Source of the DNA: Anaeroplasma bactoclasticum | GTDB lineage: Bacteria > Bacillota_I > Bacilli_A > Acholeplasmatales > Anaeroplasmataceae | DNA length: 36,469 nt | Assembly (NCBI GenBank): GCA_023663825.1 | Contig: JAMPGQ010000016.1 | Coordinates: 1 to 36,469 of the forward strand | Reading direction: 5' to 3' | Shown: positions 17,440 to 24,868 of the stretch, one piece after another | Position numbering within the stretch: position 1 is the stretch's first letter | Layout of the letters: every line of letters begins with the position of its first letter | Translations under genes and position numbers: made by a program | The notes under the pieces: generated by a model | Told to the model about the DNA's origin: nothing | What the model saw: only the letters and a program-made list of their open reading frames with translations | Database searches by the model: none

Positions 17440-17793
17440 GTGGAATGGCGAAATGATAAGGCCATTTATTTACAAGTAATAGAGCTTTTCAAAAGAGATA
17501 TAATTTTAGGAAAGTATAAACCAAAGGATAAAATTGCTTCAGTTAGAGAATATGCTTTTCAGCTAGGAGTTAATCCAAATACAATTGTTAAGGTCTATGA
17601 TATTTTAACTGACGAGGGGTTAATAGAAGCACAGAGTACCAATGGATATTTTATTACTGATAAGGAAGAAATTTTAAACAGATTGAAACCAGAGTTTGCA
17701 AAAGCCTATTGTAGGGAATTTTTATCTCAAATGGAAAGTATTGGATATTTGAAGAAGGAAGCAATAGAGCTTTTAAAAAAGGAGGATGAGTGA
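17440..17793 (+). CDS. GntR family transcriptional regulator (YtrA subfamily)
   Basis: 117 residues from a GTG with GGGGGTGAT upstream. The N-terminal winged helix-turn-helix reads YLQVIELFKRDIILGKYKP then SVREYAFQLGVNPNTIVKVY, the standard GntR HTH. Only a short helical tail follows (about 45 residues), which defines the YtrA subfamily that controls an adjacent ABC transporter. Stop codon and next start are one base apart. Effector unknown; in Bacillus such operons respond to cell-envelope antibiotics. Confidence 0.92.
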   Translation: MEWRNDKAIYLQVIELFKRDIILGKYKPKDKIASVREYAFQLGVNPNTIVKVYDILTDEGLIEAQSTNGYFITDKEEILNRLKPEFAKAYCREFLSQMESIGYLKKEAIELLKKEDE

Positions 17794-17794
17794 A

Positions 17795-18490
17795 ATGGTT
17801 TTAGAATGTGTTGACGTAGTGAAACGCTATGGACAAAAGGAAGCCTTAAGAGGAGTCACTTTGGAACTTGAGGCTGGAAAGATTATTGGGCTTTTAGGAC
17901 CTAATGGTAGTGGTAAAACCACATTAATTAAGATTATTAATGGGATATTACAAAAGAATTCTGGAATGATAAAGGTTTGTGGATATCCTGTTGGAGTAGA
18001 ATCAAAGAAGCATATTTCCTTTTTACCTGAGCGGACATATCTCGATTTAGATATGAAGGTGAAAGACTGTATTTTGATGTTTAAGGATTTTTATGAAGAT
18101 TTTGATACAAATAAGGCATTCGATCTTGTAGAAAGATTACATATTGATCCAAATGAGAAAATGAAGCATCTTTCTAAGGGAACAAAGGAAAAGGTTCAAT
18201 TAATACTAGTAATGAGTAGAAATACTGATTTGTATATTTTAGATGAACCAATTGCAGGAGTGGATCCAGCAGCTAGAGATTTGATTTTAAATTTGATTGT
18301 TACAAATTTAAATCCAAACGCTTCTTTGTTAATCTGCACGCATTTAATACATGATATTGAATCTATTTTAGATGATGTTGTATTTATTCATGAAGGAAAA
18401 ATTCTATTGCATCGTAATGCTGACGAGCTTAGAGCTGAAAATAATGGCAGTATTAATGATGCATTTAGGGAGGCATTTAGATGTTTCTAA
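17795..18490 (+). CDS. ABC transporter ATP-binding protein
   Basis: 231 residues. The ATG at 17795 has GGAGG nine bases upstream; the ATG at 17786 directly abuts that site and is unlikely. Walker A GPNGSGKTT, signature LSKGTKEKVQ (diverged from LSGGQ), Walker B LYILDEPIAGVDP and switch histidine in CTHLIHD. It overlaps the permease gene by 10 bp and belongs to the GntR operon, so it probably powers export or envelope-stress protection. The substrate cannot be read from sequence. Confidence 0.93.
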   Translation: MVLECVDVVKRYGQKEALRGVTLELEAGKIIGLLGPNGSGKTTLIKIINGILQKNSGMIKVCGYPVGVESKKHISFLPERTYLDLDMKVKDCILMFKDFYEDFDTNKAFDLVERLHIDPNEKMKHLSKGTKEKVQLILVMSRNTDLYILDEPIAGVDPAARDLILNLIVTNLNPNASLLICTHLIHDIESILDDVVFIHEGKILLHRNADELRAENNGSINDAFREAFRCF

Positions 18491-19284
18491 AGGTTTTTAA
18501 ATATGATTTTAAAGCGATATTCTTTAAATTTTTACCTATGCTTGCCATACTTCCTGTTATTTCTATTTTGGTAAGAATAATAAGTCTAGTCAATTTTTCA
18601 GGCAATGTATTTGCAAGTATGATTTGGGGATTGTTTAATGGTATCTTAATTTTAGGCTGTGTGCTTTTTATGGTCTATACTTTAGTGATTTGTATTATGC
18701 GATATACAAAAGCATTGTTTAGAGACCAGGGCTATTTAACACATACTTTACCTGTAACTAAGCATCAACTGTTGTTATCCCAAATTTTAGCAGATGTTCT
18801 TATGGAATTAATTTCCTTAGTAGTTGTAATTCTTTGTTGTATGATAGCATATTTTGATCTTAGAGTTATGGAAGCTATCGTTTATCTTATTAATCAATTT
18901 TTTGAAGTGGTCATACCTGTAAGCGAGTTTTTTAATTTGTTTGGGGGCAGTTTAGTTCTATTTATATTCTGCATTATCTTTTCTTTCTTACAATCGCTAT
19001 TTGTGATATATACAGGAATTGGAATTGGGCATGCTTTTCCTAAAAATAAAGGTATTCTATCTGTAGTATTCTGTATTGTATTAAATTATGGTATTGGAAT
19101 TGTGACCAGCATAATATCCTTTATTGTTGGAGCAGTAGGTGATTTTGCAATTTTAGAACTAGAAAATATGATTCAAATGGCAAACATTTATTTATCCATT
19201 AGTCTAGTTGAAAGCATTATCATTTGTATAGGGGCATATTTTTTAGATATTTATTTAATGAAGCATAAGTTGAACTTAGAATAA
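18481..19284 (+). CDS. ABC transporter permease
   Basis: 267 residues with about six hydrophobic segments, the first near 20-40, then 45-70, 105-125, 155-185, 190-220 and 235-260. The sequence FRDQGYLTHTLPVTKHQLLLSQI, between helices 2 and 3, is typical of the ABC-2-like permeases found with YtrA regulators. It lies last in the operon, before a strong terminator. Confidence 0.85.
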   Translation: MFLKVFKYDFKAIFFKFLPMLAILPVISILVRIISLVNFSGNVFASMIWGLFNGILILGCVLFMVYTLVICIMRYTKALFRDQGYLTHTLPVTKHQLLLSQILADVLMELISLVVVILCCMIAYFDLRVMEAIVYLINQFFEVVIPVSEFFNLFGGSLVLFIFCIIFSFLQSLFVIYTGIGIGHAFPKNKGILSVVFCIVLNYGIGIVTSIISFIVGAVGDFAILELENMIQMANIYLSISLVESIIICIGAYFLDIYLMKHKLNLE

Positions 19285-19289
19285 GAAAC

Positions 19290-19317
19290 AAAAAAAGACA
19301 CCAGAGTGTCTTTTTTT
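19290..19317. terminator. Bidirectional terminator between permease gene and rpsT
   Basis: AAAAAAAGACAC (19290-19301) pairs with GTGTCTTTTTTT (19306-19317) around CAGA. A/T-runs on both sides let it serve the + strand ABC operon and the - strand rpsT. Confidence 0.9.
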
Positions 19318-19338
19318 CTTAGTATTTAGAAAAATTTA

Positions 19339-19602
19339 TTACTTTAATGTATTTACTGCAGTAGCTAATTCTGACTTATGTCTAGCAACATAGTTTTTAT
19401 GAACGATATGCTTAGCTTGAGCCTTATCTAATTTCTTATAAGCATAGGCTAATGCAGTTGTAGCCTTTTCTAAATCCTTAGCTTGAACAGCAGCTAGTAC
19501 AGATTTCATAGCAGTTTTTAATGATGATTTGAAAGCCATATTTGCTTGTCTTGCTTTTTCATTTGTCTTTACACGTTTGATTTGTTGTTTAATGTTTGCC
19601 AT
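19339..19602 (-). CDS. rpsT: 30S ribosomal protein bS20
   Basis: 87 residues starting MANIKQQIKRVKTNEKAR. The start at 19602 is chosen because GGAGGTGA sits just upstream on the minus strand; an earlier in-frame ATG would not use it. The protein is small, basic and helical, with RHKSELATAVNTLK at the end, as expected for bS20, which binds 16S rRNA in early 30S assembly. It is transcribed alone and opposite to its neighbours, beside gpr as in other Bacilli. Confidence 0.96.
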   Translation of the reverse strand: MANIKQQIKRVKTNEKARQANMAFKSSLKTAMKSVLAAVQAKDLEKATTALAYAYKKLDKAQAKHIVHKNYVARHKSELATAVNTLK

Positions 19603-19634
19603 AATTTCACCTCCGACAACCAAATGCATTAAAC

Positions 19635-19663
19635 ATTATACCATTTCAATTTATTGAATGCAA
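19635..19663 (-). promoter_or_regulatory. Promoter of rpsT
   Basis: On the minus strand TTGCAT (19658-19663), 17 bases, TATAAT (19635-19640). This is a strong sigma-A promoter close to the start codon. Confidence 0.88.
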
Positions 19664-19679
19664 GAAAAAAATAAAAATA

Positions 19680-19710
19680 TGCATAGTTAAATTTAAAAAA
19701 ATAGATAATA
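19680..19710 (+). promoter_or_regulatory. Sigma-G/F-type (forespore) promoter of gpr
   Basis: TGCATA (19680-19685), 18 bases, GATAATA (19704-19710). This fits the forespore sigma-G/F consensus (roughly GNATA and CATANTA), with one change in the -10 element. Known gpr genes are transcribed by these sigma factors. No competing sigma-A promoter is obvious in the gap. Confidence 0.6.
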
Positions 19711-19725
19711 TGTATAGGTGAAAGT

Positions 19726-20487
19726 ATGAAAAATAGAACAGATATGGCAGTAGAGCAAATGCAAACAAATTTTAAATATGATGTGGATCGTGTAATTCAG
19801 GGGATGCATTTCAAAAAAATAAAGGTAGATCATGCCTTAGCAAAAAAAATTCAAAAAAAGGAAGGCATATATTATACAATTGATCATCTAGATTATCACT
19901 ATAAAGCTAAAGAGATTGTTAAGTTATTAGAGACAACTTTATATGATTATTTATTACAGCTTAATTTAAAAGAAAAAAGTGATATTTTGGTAGTAGGATT
20001 AGGAAATGATTTTGTTACTCCTGATGCATTAGGGCCACTTGTCATTAATAAAATAGAAGTAAATCGTCATCTTGAAGATCATCCAGATCAATATAATATT
20101 AGTGCATTATGTCCTTCTGTTATGGGCAAAACAGGTATGGAAAGTAAAGATATCATTCAAGCAATTGTGGATGATTTTCATCCAAGTCTAGTTATTGTGA
20201 TTGATGCCCTTGCTTGTAGGGATGCAAGCAGAATGTGTAATAGCATTCAAATCAGTACAGCTGGCATTAATCCTGGTTCTGGAATATATAATTTTAGAAG
20301 AGAAATTTCCAAACAGACCTTAGGAGTAGATGTTTTAGCTATTGGAATTCCTACAGTGAGTGATATAGATTCTTTTATTGATATGGAGGATAATTATTTC
20401 GTCACTCCTAAGGATATAGATTTGGCTATGGACATCTTATCAAGTATAGTTGCAGAGGGGATTAATCGTGCATTAAGGAAAGCATAA
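19726..20487 (+). CDS. gpr: Germination protease GPR
   Basis: 253 residues, AGGTGAAAG before the ATG. GPR degrades small acid-soluble spore proteins during germination. The zymogen is made in the forespore and self-cleaves near the N-terminus. Signatures: TDMAVE at the start (the processing region), LVVGLGNDFVTPDALGP, SALCPSVMGKTGMESKD, VIVIDALACRDASRMCNSIQ, and PGSGIYNFRREI followed by LAIGIPTVSD. It is shorter than the roughly 370 residues of the Bacillus protein and lacks most of the C-terminal extension. Its presence shows the organism makes endospores. Confidence 0.95.
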   Translation: MKNRTDMAVEQMQTNFKYDVDRVIQGMHFKKIKVDHALAKKIQKKEGIYYTIDHLDYHYKAKEIVKLLETTLYDYLLQLNLKEKSDILVVGLGNDFVTPDALGPLVINKIEVNRHLEDHPDQYNISALCPSVMGKTGMESKDIIQAIVDDFHPSLVIVIDALACRDASRMCNSIQISTAGINPGSGIYNFRREISKQTLGVDVLAIGIPTVSDIDSFIDMEDNYFVTPKDIDLAMDILSSIVAEGINRALRKA

Positions 20488-20490
20488 TAA

Positions 20491-20500
20491 TTTCGACAAA
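20491..20500 (-). promoter_or_regulatory. Possible Spo0A box
   Basis: TTTGTCGAAA on the minus strand matches the 0A box (TTTGTCRAA). It lies 135-144 bases before the zinc-ribbon gene. A short match in AT-rich DNA can arise by chance. Confidence 0.3.
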
Positions 20501-20634
20501 TTTCTGCAAGATTTTCATATCTTATTTCTTATAATATTAAAAAATATATAACTCTCATATGGAAAAATATTTCTAATTATGGTAAAATCTTTCTAGATGG
20601 GATTTTAAACAACATTACAGTTAGGGATGGTAAA

Positions 20635-21051
20635 ATGAGTAAAGACGTATGTTGTCCATTATGTGGAAATAAAAATTTATCTAGAAGTGAAGTTCATTCA
20701 AATGAAAAATATTTTCTATTTGATTTTGATGATAAATGGATTTGTAAAAATTGTGGATGCTTTTTTTCAGAAGGTGAAGAATATCATGAAAAGCAGGCAG
20801 CCACTAAAATTTCTAAAAAGAAGTTTTTTGAAATTATTTTTGATGCGATTAATGAAATATATGGAAGCAATTATTTAACTAAAGAAAAACAAAAAGAGAT
20901 TATCGAGCTTTATGATTCTCATCTTACTACATATTACAAAGAGGTTGCTGAATTACAAGCAAATTTATTTTATGAGACGGATTGTAGATGCCAAGAATAT
21001 TGGCTTATGAGACAGGTTCATCCTGTCCAAAATAAAGGAATTTTAAAATAG
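20635..21051 (+). CDS. Hypothetical zinc-ribbon protein
   Basis: 138 residues, AGGGATGG before the ATG. The N-terminus has two CxxC knuckles (CPLC at 7-10, CKNC at 37-40) spaced as in a zinc ribbon. The rest is helical and charged with a second cysteine pair (CRC) near residue 118. No family recognised. It is soluble, with no signal peptide. A possible Spo0A box lies upstream and a small exported-protein gene downstream. The gap between them and the neighbouring gpr make a sporulation link imaginable but unproven. Confidence 0.65.
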   Translation: MSKDVCCPLCGNKNLSRSEVHSNEKYFLFDFDDKWICKNCGCFFSEGEEYHEKQAATKISKKKFFEIIFDAINEIYGSNYLTKEKQKEIIELYDSHLTTYYKEVAELQANLFYETDCRCQEYWLMRQVHPVQNKGILK

Positions 21052-21110
21052 TTCTATAGAGTGTGTTTTTTTGACATAGAAATTAGGTATGATAGTCATG
21101 GGTGATTTCT

Positions 21111-21356
21111 ATGAAAAAGAAAAGTGTTTTTTTCTTTCTTGCTGTTTTCTTGTTAGCAATTATTGTGTTAGGAAGCACTATGGCACAATCCTCAACAGAG
21201 GCAGGAGCTATAGACTATGATACTGCCTTTTATGTGGATGGAAGTAAGAATGTCTTTATTGTGATAGCCAAAACGCTAGATAAATGTTGTTTTTATGTTA
21301 TTGACATTATCATAACGAGTGTGGGAAGTGTATTTAATACGATTTTAAATAATTAA
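21111..21356 (+). CDS. Small exported or membrane-anchored protein
   Basis: 81 residues from the ATG at 21111, with GGGTGAT upstream. The N-terminus (MKKKSVFFFLAVFLLAIIVL) is a signal peptide or anchor, followed by an STMAQSSTEAG region with a possible cleavage site. A short acidic middle (DYDTAFYVDG) precedes a second hydrophobic/amphipathic segment containing a CC pair and IIITSVGSVFNTIL. No family recognised. It is probably monocistronic, with a terminator 35 bases after the stop. Confidence 0.6.
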   Translation: MKKKSVFFFLAVFLLAIIVLGSTMAQSSTEAGAIDYDTAFYVDGSKNVFIVIAKTLDKCCFYVIDIIITSVGSVFNTILNN

Positions 21357-21390
21357 GAGGAGTTTTATAAAAAAAGTTAAAACTTAAATA

Positions 21391-21427
21391 AAAACCTAGA
21401 AAAAATTGCTTGAATTCTAGGTTTTTT
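21391..21427 (+). terminator. Terminator after the small exported protein gene
   Basis: AAAACCTAGAA (21391-21401) pairs with TTCTAGGTTTT (21415-21425), followed by T's. Confidence 0.85.
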
Positions 21428-21485
21428 TCTTTATATATTTTTTTTTGATAGTTTTTTCTTTTTTATTAAAAAGTTTGTACTTTTA

Positions 21486-21494
21486 TGGTATAAT
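21486..21494 (+). promoter_or_regulatory. Extended -10 promoter of pgsA-recA
   Basis: TGG directly followed by TATAAT (21489-21494) is a TGnTATAAT extended -10. The -35 region is poor (TTAAAA). It lies 22 bases before the pgsA start codon. Confidence 0.65.
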
Positions 21495-21516
21495 AACGGA
21501 TAGAGGTGTTTAGAAA

Positions 21517-22113
21517 ATGAATTTACCGAACAAACTAACTATGGGTAGAATAATTGCAATTCCTATTATGGTTGTTATTGCATATATACCTTATCTACAA
21601 AATGTATTTTTTCTAGATGTAAGCTATGCGAATTTTATTAATTTTATCATTTTTGCATTAGCATCCTTTACAGATTTTTTAGATGGCTATATAGCAAGAA
21701 AGAACAATTTGGTTACTACATTTGGAAAATTTGCAGATCCTCTTGCTGATAAGATTTTAGTTATGGTGACATTCTTATTATTATTTATGCAAGGAAAAAT
21801 GGTTAAAATTGGTAGTGTAGAACTAGAACTTATCCCAATGTGGGGATTAAGCATAATTGTGTTTAGAGAATTTACAGTATCAGGAGTTCGCCTCATAGCT
21901 GCCCAAAAGGGTGAAGTTATTGCTGCAGGATGGTCTGGCAAGGTAAAAACCTTTGAGACAATGATAGCTATTTGTGTGTTATTCTTTGCAGGTATACATT
22001 ATGTAGTAGCAATTGTGGGGTTAGTTTTAATGTATATCTCTATTGCCTTAACCTTATATTCTGGAATAGAATACGTATGGAAAAATAGAAAAATAATTTT
22101 TGAATCAATTTAG
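21517..22113 (+). CDS. pgsA: CDP-diacylglycerol--glycerol-3-phosphate 3-phosphatidyltransferase
   Basis: 198 residues, GAGGTG before the ATG. Makes phosphatidylglycerophosphate, the committed step to phosphatidylglycerol. The N-terminal [16 protein letters not shown] and the CDP-alcohol phosphotransferase motif DG-x2-AR-x8-G-x3-D-x3-D (DGYIAR, then [10 protein letters not shown]) are complete, at about residues 54-77. Several membrane helices follow. It lies 8 bp before recA, a common neighbour in Bacillota. Confidence 0.95.
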   Translation: MNLPNKLTMGRIIAIPIMVVIAYIPYLQNVFFLDVSYANFINFIIFALASFTDFLDGYIARKNNLVTTFGKFADPLADKILVMVTFLLLFMQGKMVKIGSVELELIPMWGLSIIVFREFTVSGVRLIAAQKGEVIAAGWSGKVKTFETMIAICVLFFAGIHYVVAIVGLVLMYISIALTLYSGIEYVWKNRKIIFESI

Positions 22114-22121
22114 GAGGAACT

Positions 22122-23105
22122 ATGGCAGAATTAAGTCGTGAACAAGCTTTAGAGGAAGCTTTAAAGAAAATAGAAAAGGAGTTTGGGAAAGGATCCATTA
22201 TGCGTTTGGGTGATGAAGCTGATCACAAGATAGAAGCAATACCTAGTGGGTCTATAGCCCTAGATAAAGCTTTGGGTGTTGGCGGTTATCCAAAGGGAAG
22301 AATTATTGAAATTTATGGTCCTGAGTCTTCTGGAAAAACAACATTCGCTTTACATGCAATAGCTAGTGCACAAAAGAATGGTGGTTTTGCAGCCTTTATA
22401 GATGCAGAACATGCCTTAGACCCTGTTTATGCAAAAGCACTTGGAGTAGATATAGAAAATTTAATTTTATCTCAACCAGATAATGGAGAACAAGCTTTGG
22501 ATATTGCAGAGGCTTTAATTAAATCTGGAAGTGTAGATATTTTGGTTGTTGATTCTGTTGCAGCATTAGTACCAGAAGCCGAGTTGAACGGAGATATGGG
22601 AGACTCTCATGTCGGTCTTCATGCAAGACTAATGTCTCAGGCAATGCGTAAGCTTGCAGGGATTATAAATAAAACGAACTGTGTAGCTATTTTCATTAAC
22701 CAAATTCGTGAGAAGGTTGGGATTATGTTTGGAAATCCTGAAACAACAACTGGTGGTCGTGCATTAAAGTTCTATGCTTCTGTACGCTTAGATATTAGAA
22801 GAGGAGAAGCAATTAAGGATGGTACGAATGTTTTAGGAAACAGAACTACTGTAAAGGTTGTAAAGAACAAGGTTGCCCCACCATTTAAGTCTGCAGAGGT
22901 TGAGATTATCTATGGGCAAGGGATTTCTAGATTAGGGGAACTTGTGGATTTGGCAGTAAAATATGAAATCATTAATAAGTCAGGTGCGTGGTTTTCCTAC
23001 AAAGGAACTAAAATAGCTCAAGGACGAGAAAACACGAAGGAATATTTAAAGAATAATCCAGAAATTTTAAAAGAAGTAGAAGAGCAGGTTGTTGCAGTAG
23101 AATAG
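22122..23105 (+). CDS. recA: Recombinase RecA
   Basis: 327 residues, TAGGAGG before the ATG. Walker [10 protein letters not shown] at 66-74, DAEHALDP, Walker [10 protein letters not shown], loop L1 [38 protein letters not shown] (L2) and the C-terminal domain. It is about 20 residues shorter than Bacillus RecA, lacking most of the acidic tail and ending EEQVVAVE. It performs strand exchange and activates LexA cleavage, and would act on ends resected by AddAB. Probably co-transcribed with pgsA; no SOS box was identified. Confidence 0.98.
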   Translation: MAELSREQALEEALKKIEKEFGKGSIMRLGDEADHKIEAIPSGSIALDKALGVGGYPKGRIIEIYGPESSGKTTFALHAIASAQKNGGFAAFIDAEHALDPVYAKALGVDIENLILSQPDNGEQALDIAEALIKSGSVDILVVDSVAALVPEAELNGDMGDSHVGLHARLMSQAMRKLAGIINKTNCVAIFINQIREKVGIMFGNPETTTGGRALKFYASVRLDIRRGEAIKDGTNVLGNRTTVKVVKNKVAPPFKSAEVEIIYGQGISRLGELVDLAVKYEIINKSGAWFSYKGTKIAQGRENTKEYLKNNPEILKEVEEQVVAVE

Positions 23106-23154
23106 TAAAAATTTGAGTTCCCTCCCAAAATAATACGAGGGGTATAAAAAAGAA

Positions 23155-23184
23155 AAAATCCATGGAGTAACATTCATGGATTTT
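23155..23184 (+). terminator. Hairpin after recA
   Basis: A perfect 10-bp stem AAAATCCATG (23155-23164) / CATGGATTTT (23175-23184). The T-tract is short but the stem ends in T's. It probably terminates pgsA-recA. Confidence 0.6.
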
Positions 23185-23198
23185 AATGTCAAAAAGTA

Positions 23199-23392
23199 TT
23201 GAAAAAGACAACTTACCAATATAGTTATGACTTTGAGAAACTGTTGGTGGTCAAAGTGGCTCTCCTATATTTATGGCATATGATGATGAAGTTGCATATG
23301 TATGTGGTATTCATACACATAATGGCTTTCTAATATGGGATTTAAATATTTGTGGTTTTATCCATTTGAAAAAAAATAAAAATTGTGTATAA
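23199..23392 (+). pseudogene. Remnant of a V8-like (S1B) serine protease
   Basis: This piece encodes the C-terminal part of a glutamyl endopeptidase-like protease. LKKTTYQYSYD at 23199-23231 is followed, after a frame change at about 23232-23239, by TVGGQSGSPIF (from 23240), which contains the catalytic serine in GGxSGSP. YVCGIHTHNG then matches the conserved GIHTHGG. The frame runs to TAA at 23390-23392. The N-terminal region with the catalytic His and Asp is absent, replaced by recA and its terminator. The promoter for the next operon overlaps the end of the remnant. The short length and frameshift show it is not functional. Confidence 0.75.
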
Positions 23393-23393
23393 T
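23366..23393 (+). promoter_or_regulatory. Promoter of the preQ1-controlled operon
   Basis: TTGAAA (23366-23371), 16 bases, TATAAT (23388-23393). Initiation about seven bases later falls at the first base of the riboswitch. Confidence 0.8.
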
Positions 23394-23400
23394 TATAAGG

Positions 23401-23445
23401 AAAGATGTTCCTTGCCAAACCATCTTTTAAATAAAAAACAAGGAG
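23401..23445 (+). promoter_or_regulatory. preQ1-I riboswitch (translational)
   Basis: P1 is AAAGATG (23401-23407) with CATCTTT (23421-23427). The loop reads TTCCTTGCCAAAC and an A-rich tail (TAAATAAAAAAC) follows. CCTTG in the loop (23410-23414) pairs with CAAGG (23439-23443) as the P2 pseudoknot. CAAGGAG is also the ribosome binding site of the next gene, so ligand binding should block translation. The arrangement closely follows known preQ1-I riboswitches, and the regulated gene is a queuosine-precursor transporter. Confidence 0.9.
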
Positions 23446-23454
23446 AATTATAAA

Positions 23455-24201
23455 ATGAGAAAAAAAATTAAACAAGAACTAATGGAATTAAAAATCTTAC
23501 TTAGAAGTATACCTTCTCTTGTGCTATCTTTATTTGTTCTTTCTGTAATCGCAATGAATTTACTGGCAAATAAAAGCATAAATATACCAGTGGACTGGTT
23601 AGCACTTGATTGTGGGATTATTTTTTCTTGGTTGGCATTTCTTACTATGGACATTATGACCAAGCATTTTGGACCTAAGGCGGCAACAAAAGTAACAATA
23701 GTAGTAGCTATTTTGAATTTGTTTTTGTGCCTTCTATTTTATCTAGCAAGCTTAATCCCTGGTGTATGGGGAGAGTCATATGTTGAAGGAAGCGAAAGTA
23801 TAATCAACACGGCTTTAAATCATACTTTTGGTGGTATTTGGTATGTTTTATTAGGAAGTACTATTGCGTTTATAGGTTCAGCATTAGTGAATATATTTTC
23901 TAACTGGTCATTAGGTAAAATTTTCAAAAAAGATAATTTTGGAGCCTTTGCTGGAAGAAGCTATATATCCACTGCAATTGGACAATTTGTTGATAATTTC
24001 ATTTTTGCATTAATTGTAAGCCATTTTTTCTTTGGTTGGTCGATTTTGCAGTGCTTTACCTGTGCAGTAACAGGCATGGTTGTAGAATTATTATGTGAGG
24101 TTATTTTTTCACCTCTTGGATATGCTATATGTAAGGATTGGAAAAAGAATCATGTAGGTGAAGCTTATTTTGATTATATAAAAGGAGAACAACAGATATG
24201 A
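23455..24201 (+). CDS. VUT family queuosine precursor transporter (YhhQ-like)
   Basis: 248 residues, AAGGAG ten bases before the ATG, inside the riboswitch pseudoknot. About six membrane helices. Family hallmarks are DCGIIFSWLAFLTMDIMTKHFG near the N-terminus (the conserved D and TK region), IFSNWSLGK, and AFAGRSYISTAIGQFVDNFIF. VUT/YhhQ (DUF165) proteins import preQ0, preQ1 or queuine. Here the preQ1 riboswitch strongly supports that substrate class. No queuosine biosynthesis genes are nearby, so the cell may rely on salvage. The last 4 bp overlap the SDR gene. Confidence 0.9.
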   Translation: MRKKIKQELMELKILLRSIPSLVLSLFVLSVIAMNLLANKSINIPVDWLALDCGIIFSWLAFLTMDIMTKHFGPKAATKVTIVVAILNLFLCLLFYLASLIPGVWGESYVEGSESIINTALNHTFGGIWYVLLGSTIAFIGSALVNIFSNWSLGKIFKKDNFGAFAGRSYISTAIGQFVDNFIFALIVSHFFFGWSILQCFTCAVTGMVVELLCEVIFSPLGYAICKDWKKNHVGEAYFDYIKGEQQI

Positions 24202-24842
24202 AAGTTATTGTAACAGGCTCTTCTAGCGGAATAGGATTTGAGATTGCCAAATTGTTTTTAGAAAAAGGGCATCAGGTCATAGGTTTTGATAGAAAACAAA
24301 AAACAATTCTACATTCCAATTATACACATGTTCAGACCGATATTTTCCAAGGAGAACTTCCCGATATTAAGGACTGTGAAATCCTCATCAATAATGCAGG
24401 TATTCAAAATGGAAATGATATTGATGTGAATCTTAAGGGCACTATGCGAATCACTGAAAAATATGCATTCCAAGCTAAGATAAAAAGTGTTTTGTTTATT
24501 GCCTCAGCTAGTGCTCAAACCGGTGCGGAGTTTCCAGAATATGTAGCTAGTAAGGGTGGAATGGTAGCCTATATGAAGAATGTTGCTATGAGATTAGCTG
24601 AATATTTTGCCACATCGAATAGCTTGTCTCCTGGTGGAGTTGTAACAGATTTAAATGAACACATTTTAAAAAGTCCAGAGCTTTACGAAAAAGTTTTAAA
24701 GGAAACGCTTCTAAATCGCTGGGCTTCTGCAAAAGAGATTGCCCAGTGGGCTTATTTTGTCACTGTTATCAATCAATCTATGACTGCTCAGGACATATTA
24801 ATTGATAATGGTGAAGCAGCGAAATTTAATTTTATTTGGTAA
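24198..24842 (+). CDS. SDR family oxidoreductase
   Basis: 214 residues, start overlapping the transporter stop (ATGA). Classical short-chain dehydrogenase: TGSSSGIG near residues 6-13 (NAD(P) binding), NNAGIQNG, the active-site Y and K in EYVASKGG with an upstream serine in IASASAQ, and LSPGGVVTDL. Somewhat short (usual about 250), mostly by trimmed loops. Translational coupling puts it under the preQ1 riboswitch, although I know of no SDR step in queuosine metabolism. The substrate is unknown. Confidence 0.9.
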   Translation: MKVIVTGSSSGIGFEIAKLFLEKGHQVIGFDRKQKTILHSNYTHVQTDIFQGELPDIKDCEILINNAGIQNGNDIDVNLKGTMRITEKYAFQAKIKSVLFIASASAQTGAEFPEYVASKGGMVAYMKNVAMRLAEYFATSNSLSPGGVVTDLNEHILKSPELYEKVLKETLLNRWASAKEIAQWAYFVTVINQSMTAQDILIDNGEAAKFNFIW

Positions 24843-24868
24843 TTATGAAGGTTTAGAAAAGAGGTGGC

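Noticed and set aside
20663-20878. 71-aa ORF overlapping the zinc-ribbon gene
   Set aside because: It lies in another frame within a better supported gene, with low-complexity composition.
21071-21093. TTGACA at 21071 with TATGAT at 21088 as a promoter
   Set aside because: The spacing is only 11 bases, too short for a sigma-A promoter.
23108-23120. TTTGAGTTCCC shared with 5530-5541 as a repeat family
   Set aside because: Only about 11-12 bases are shared and the flanks do not align; chance cannot be excluded.
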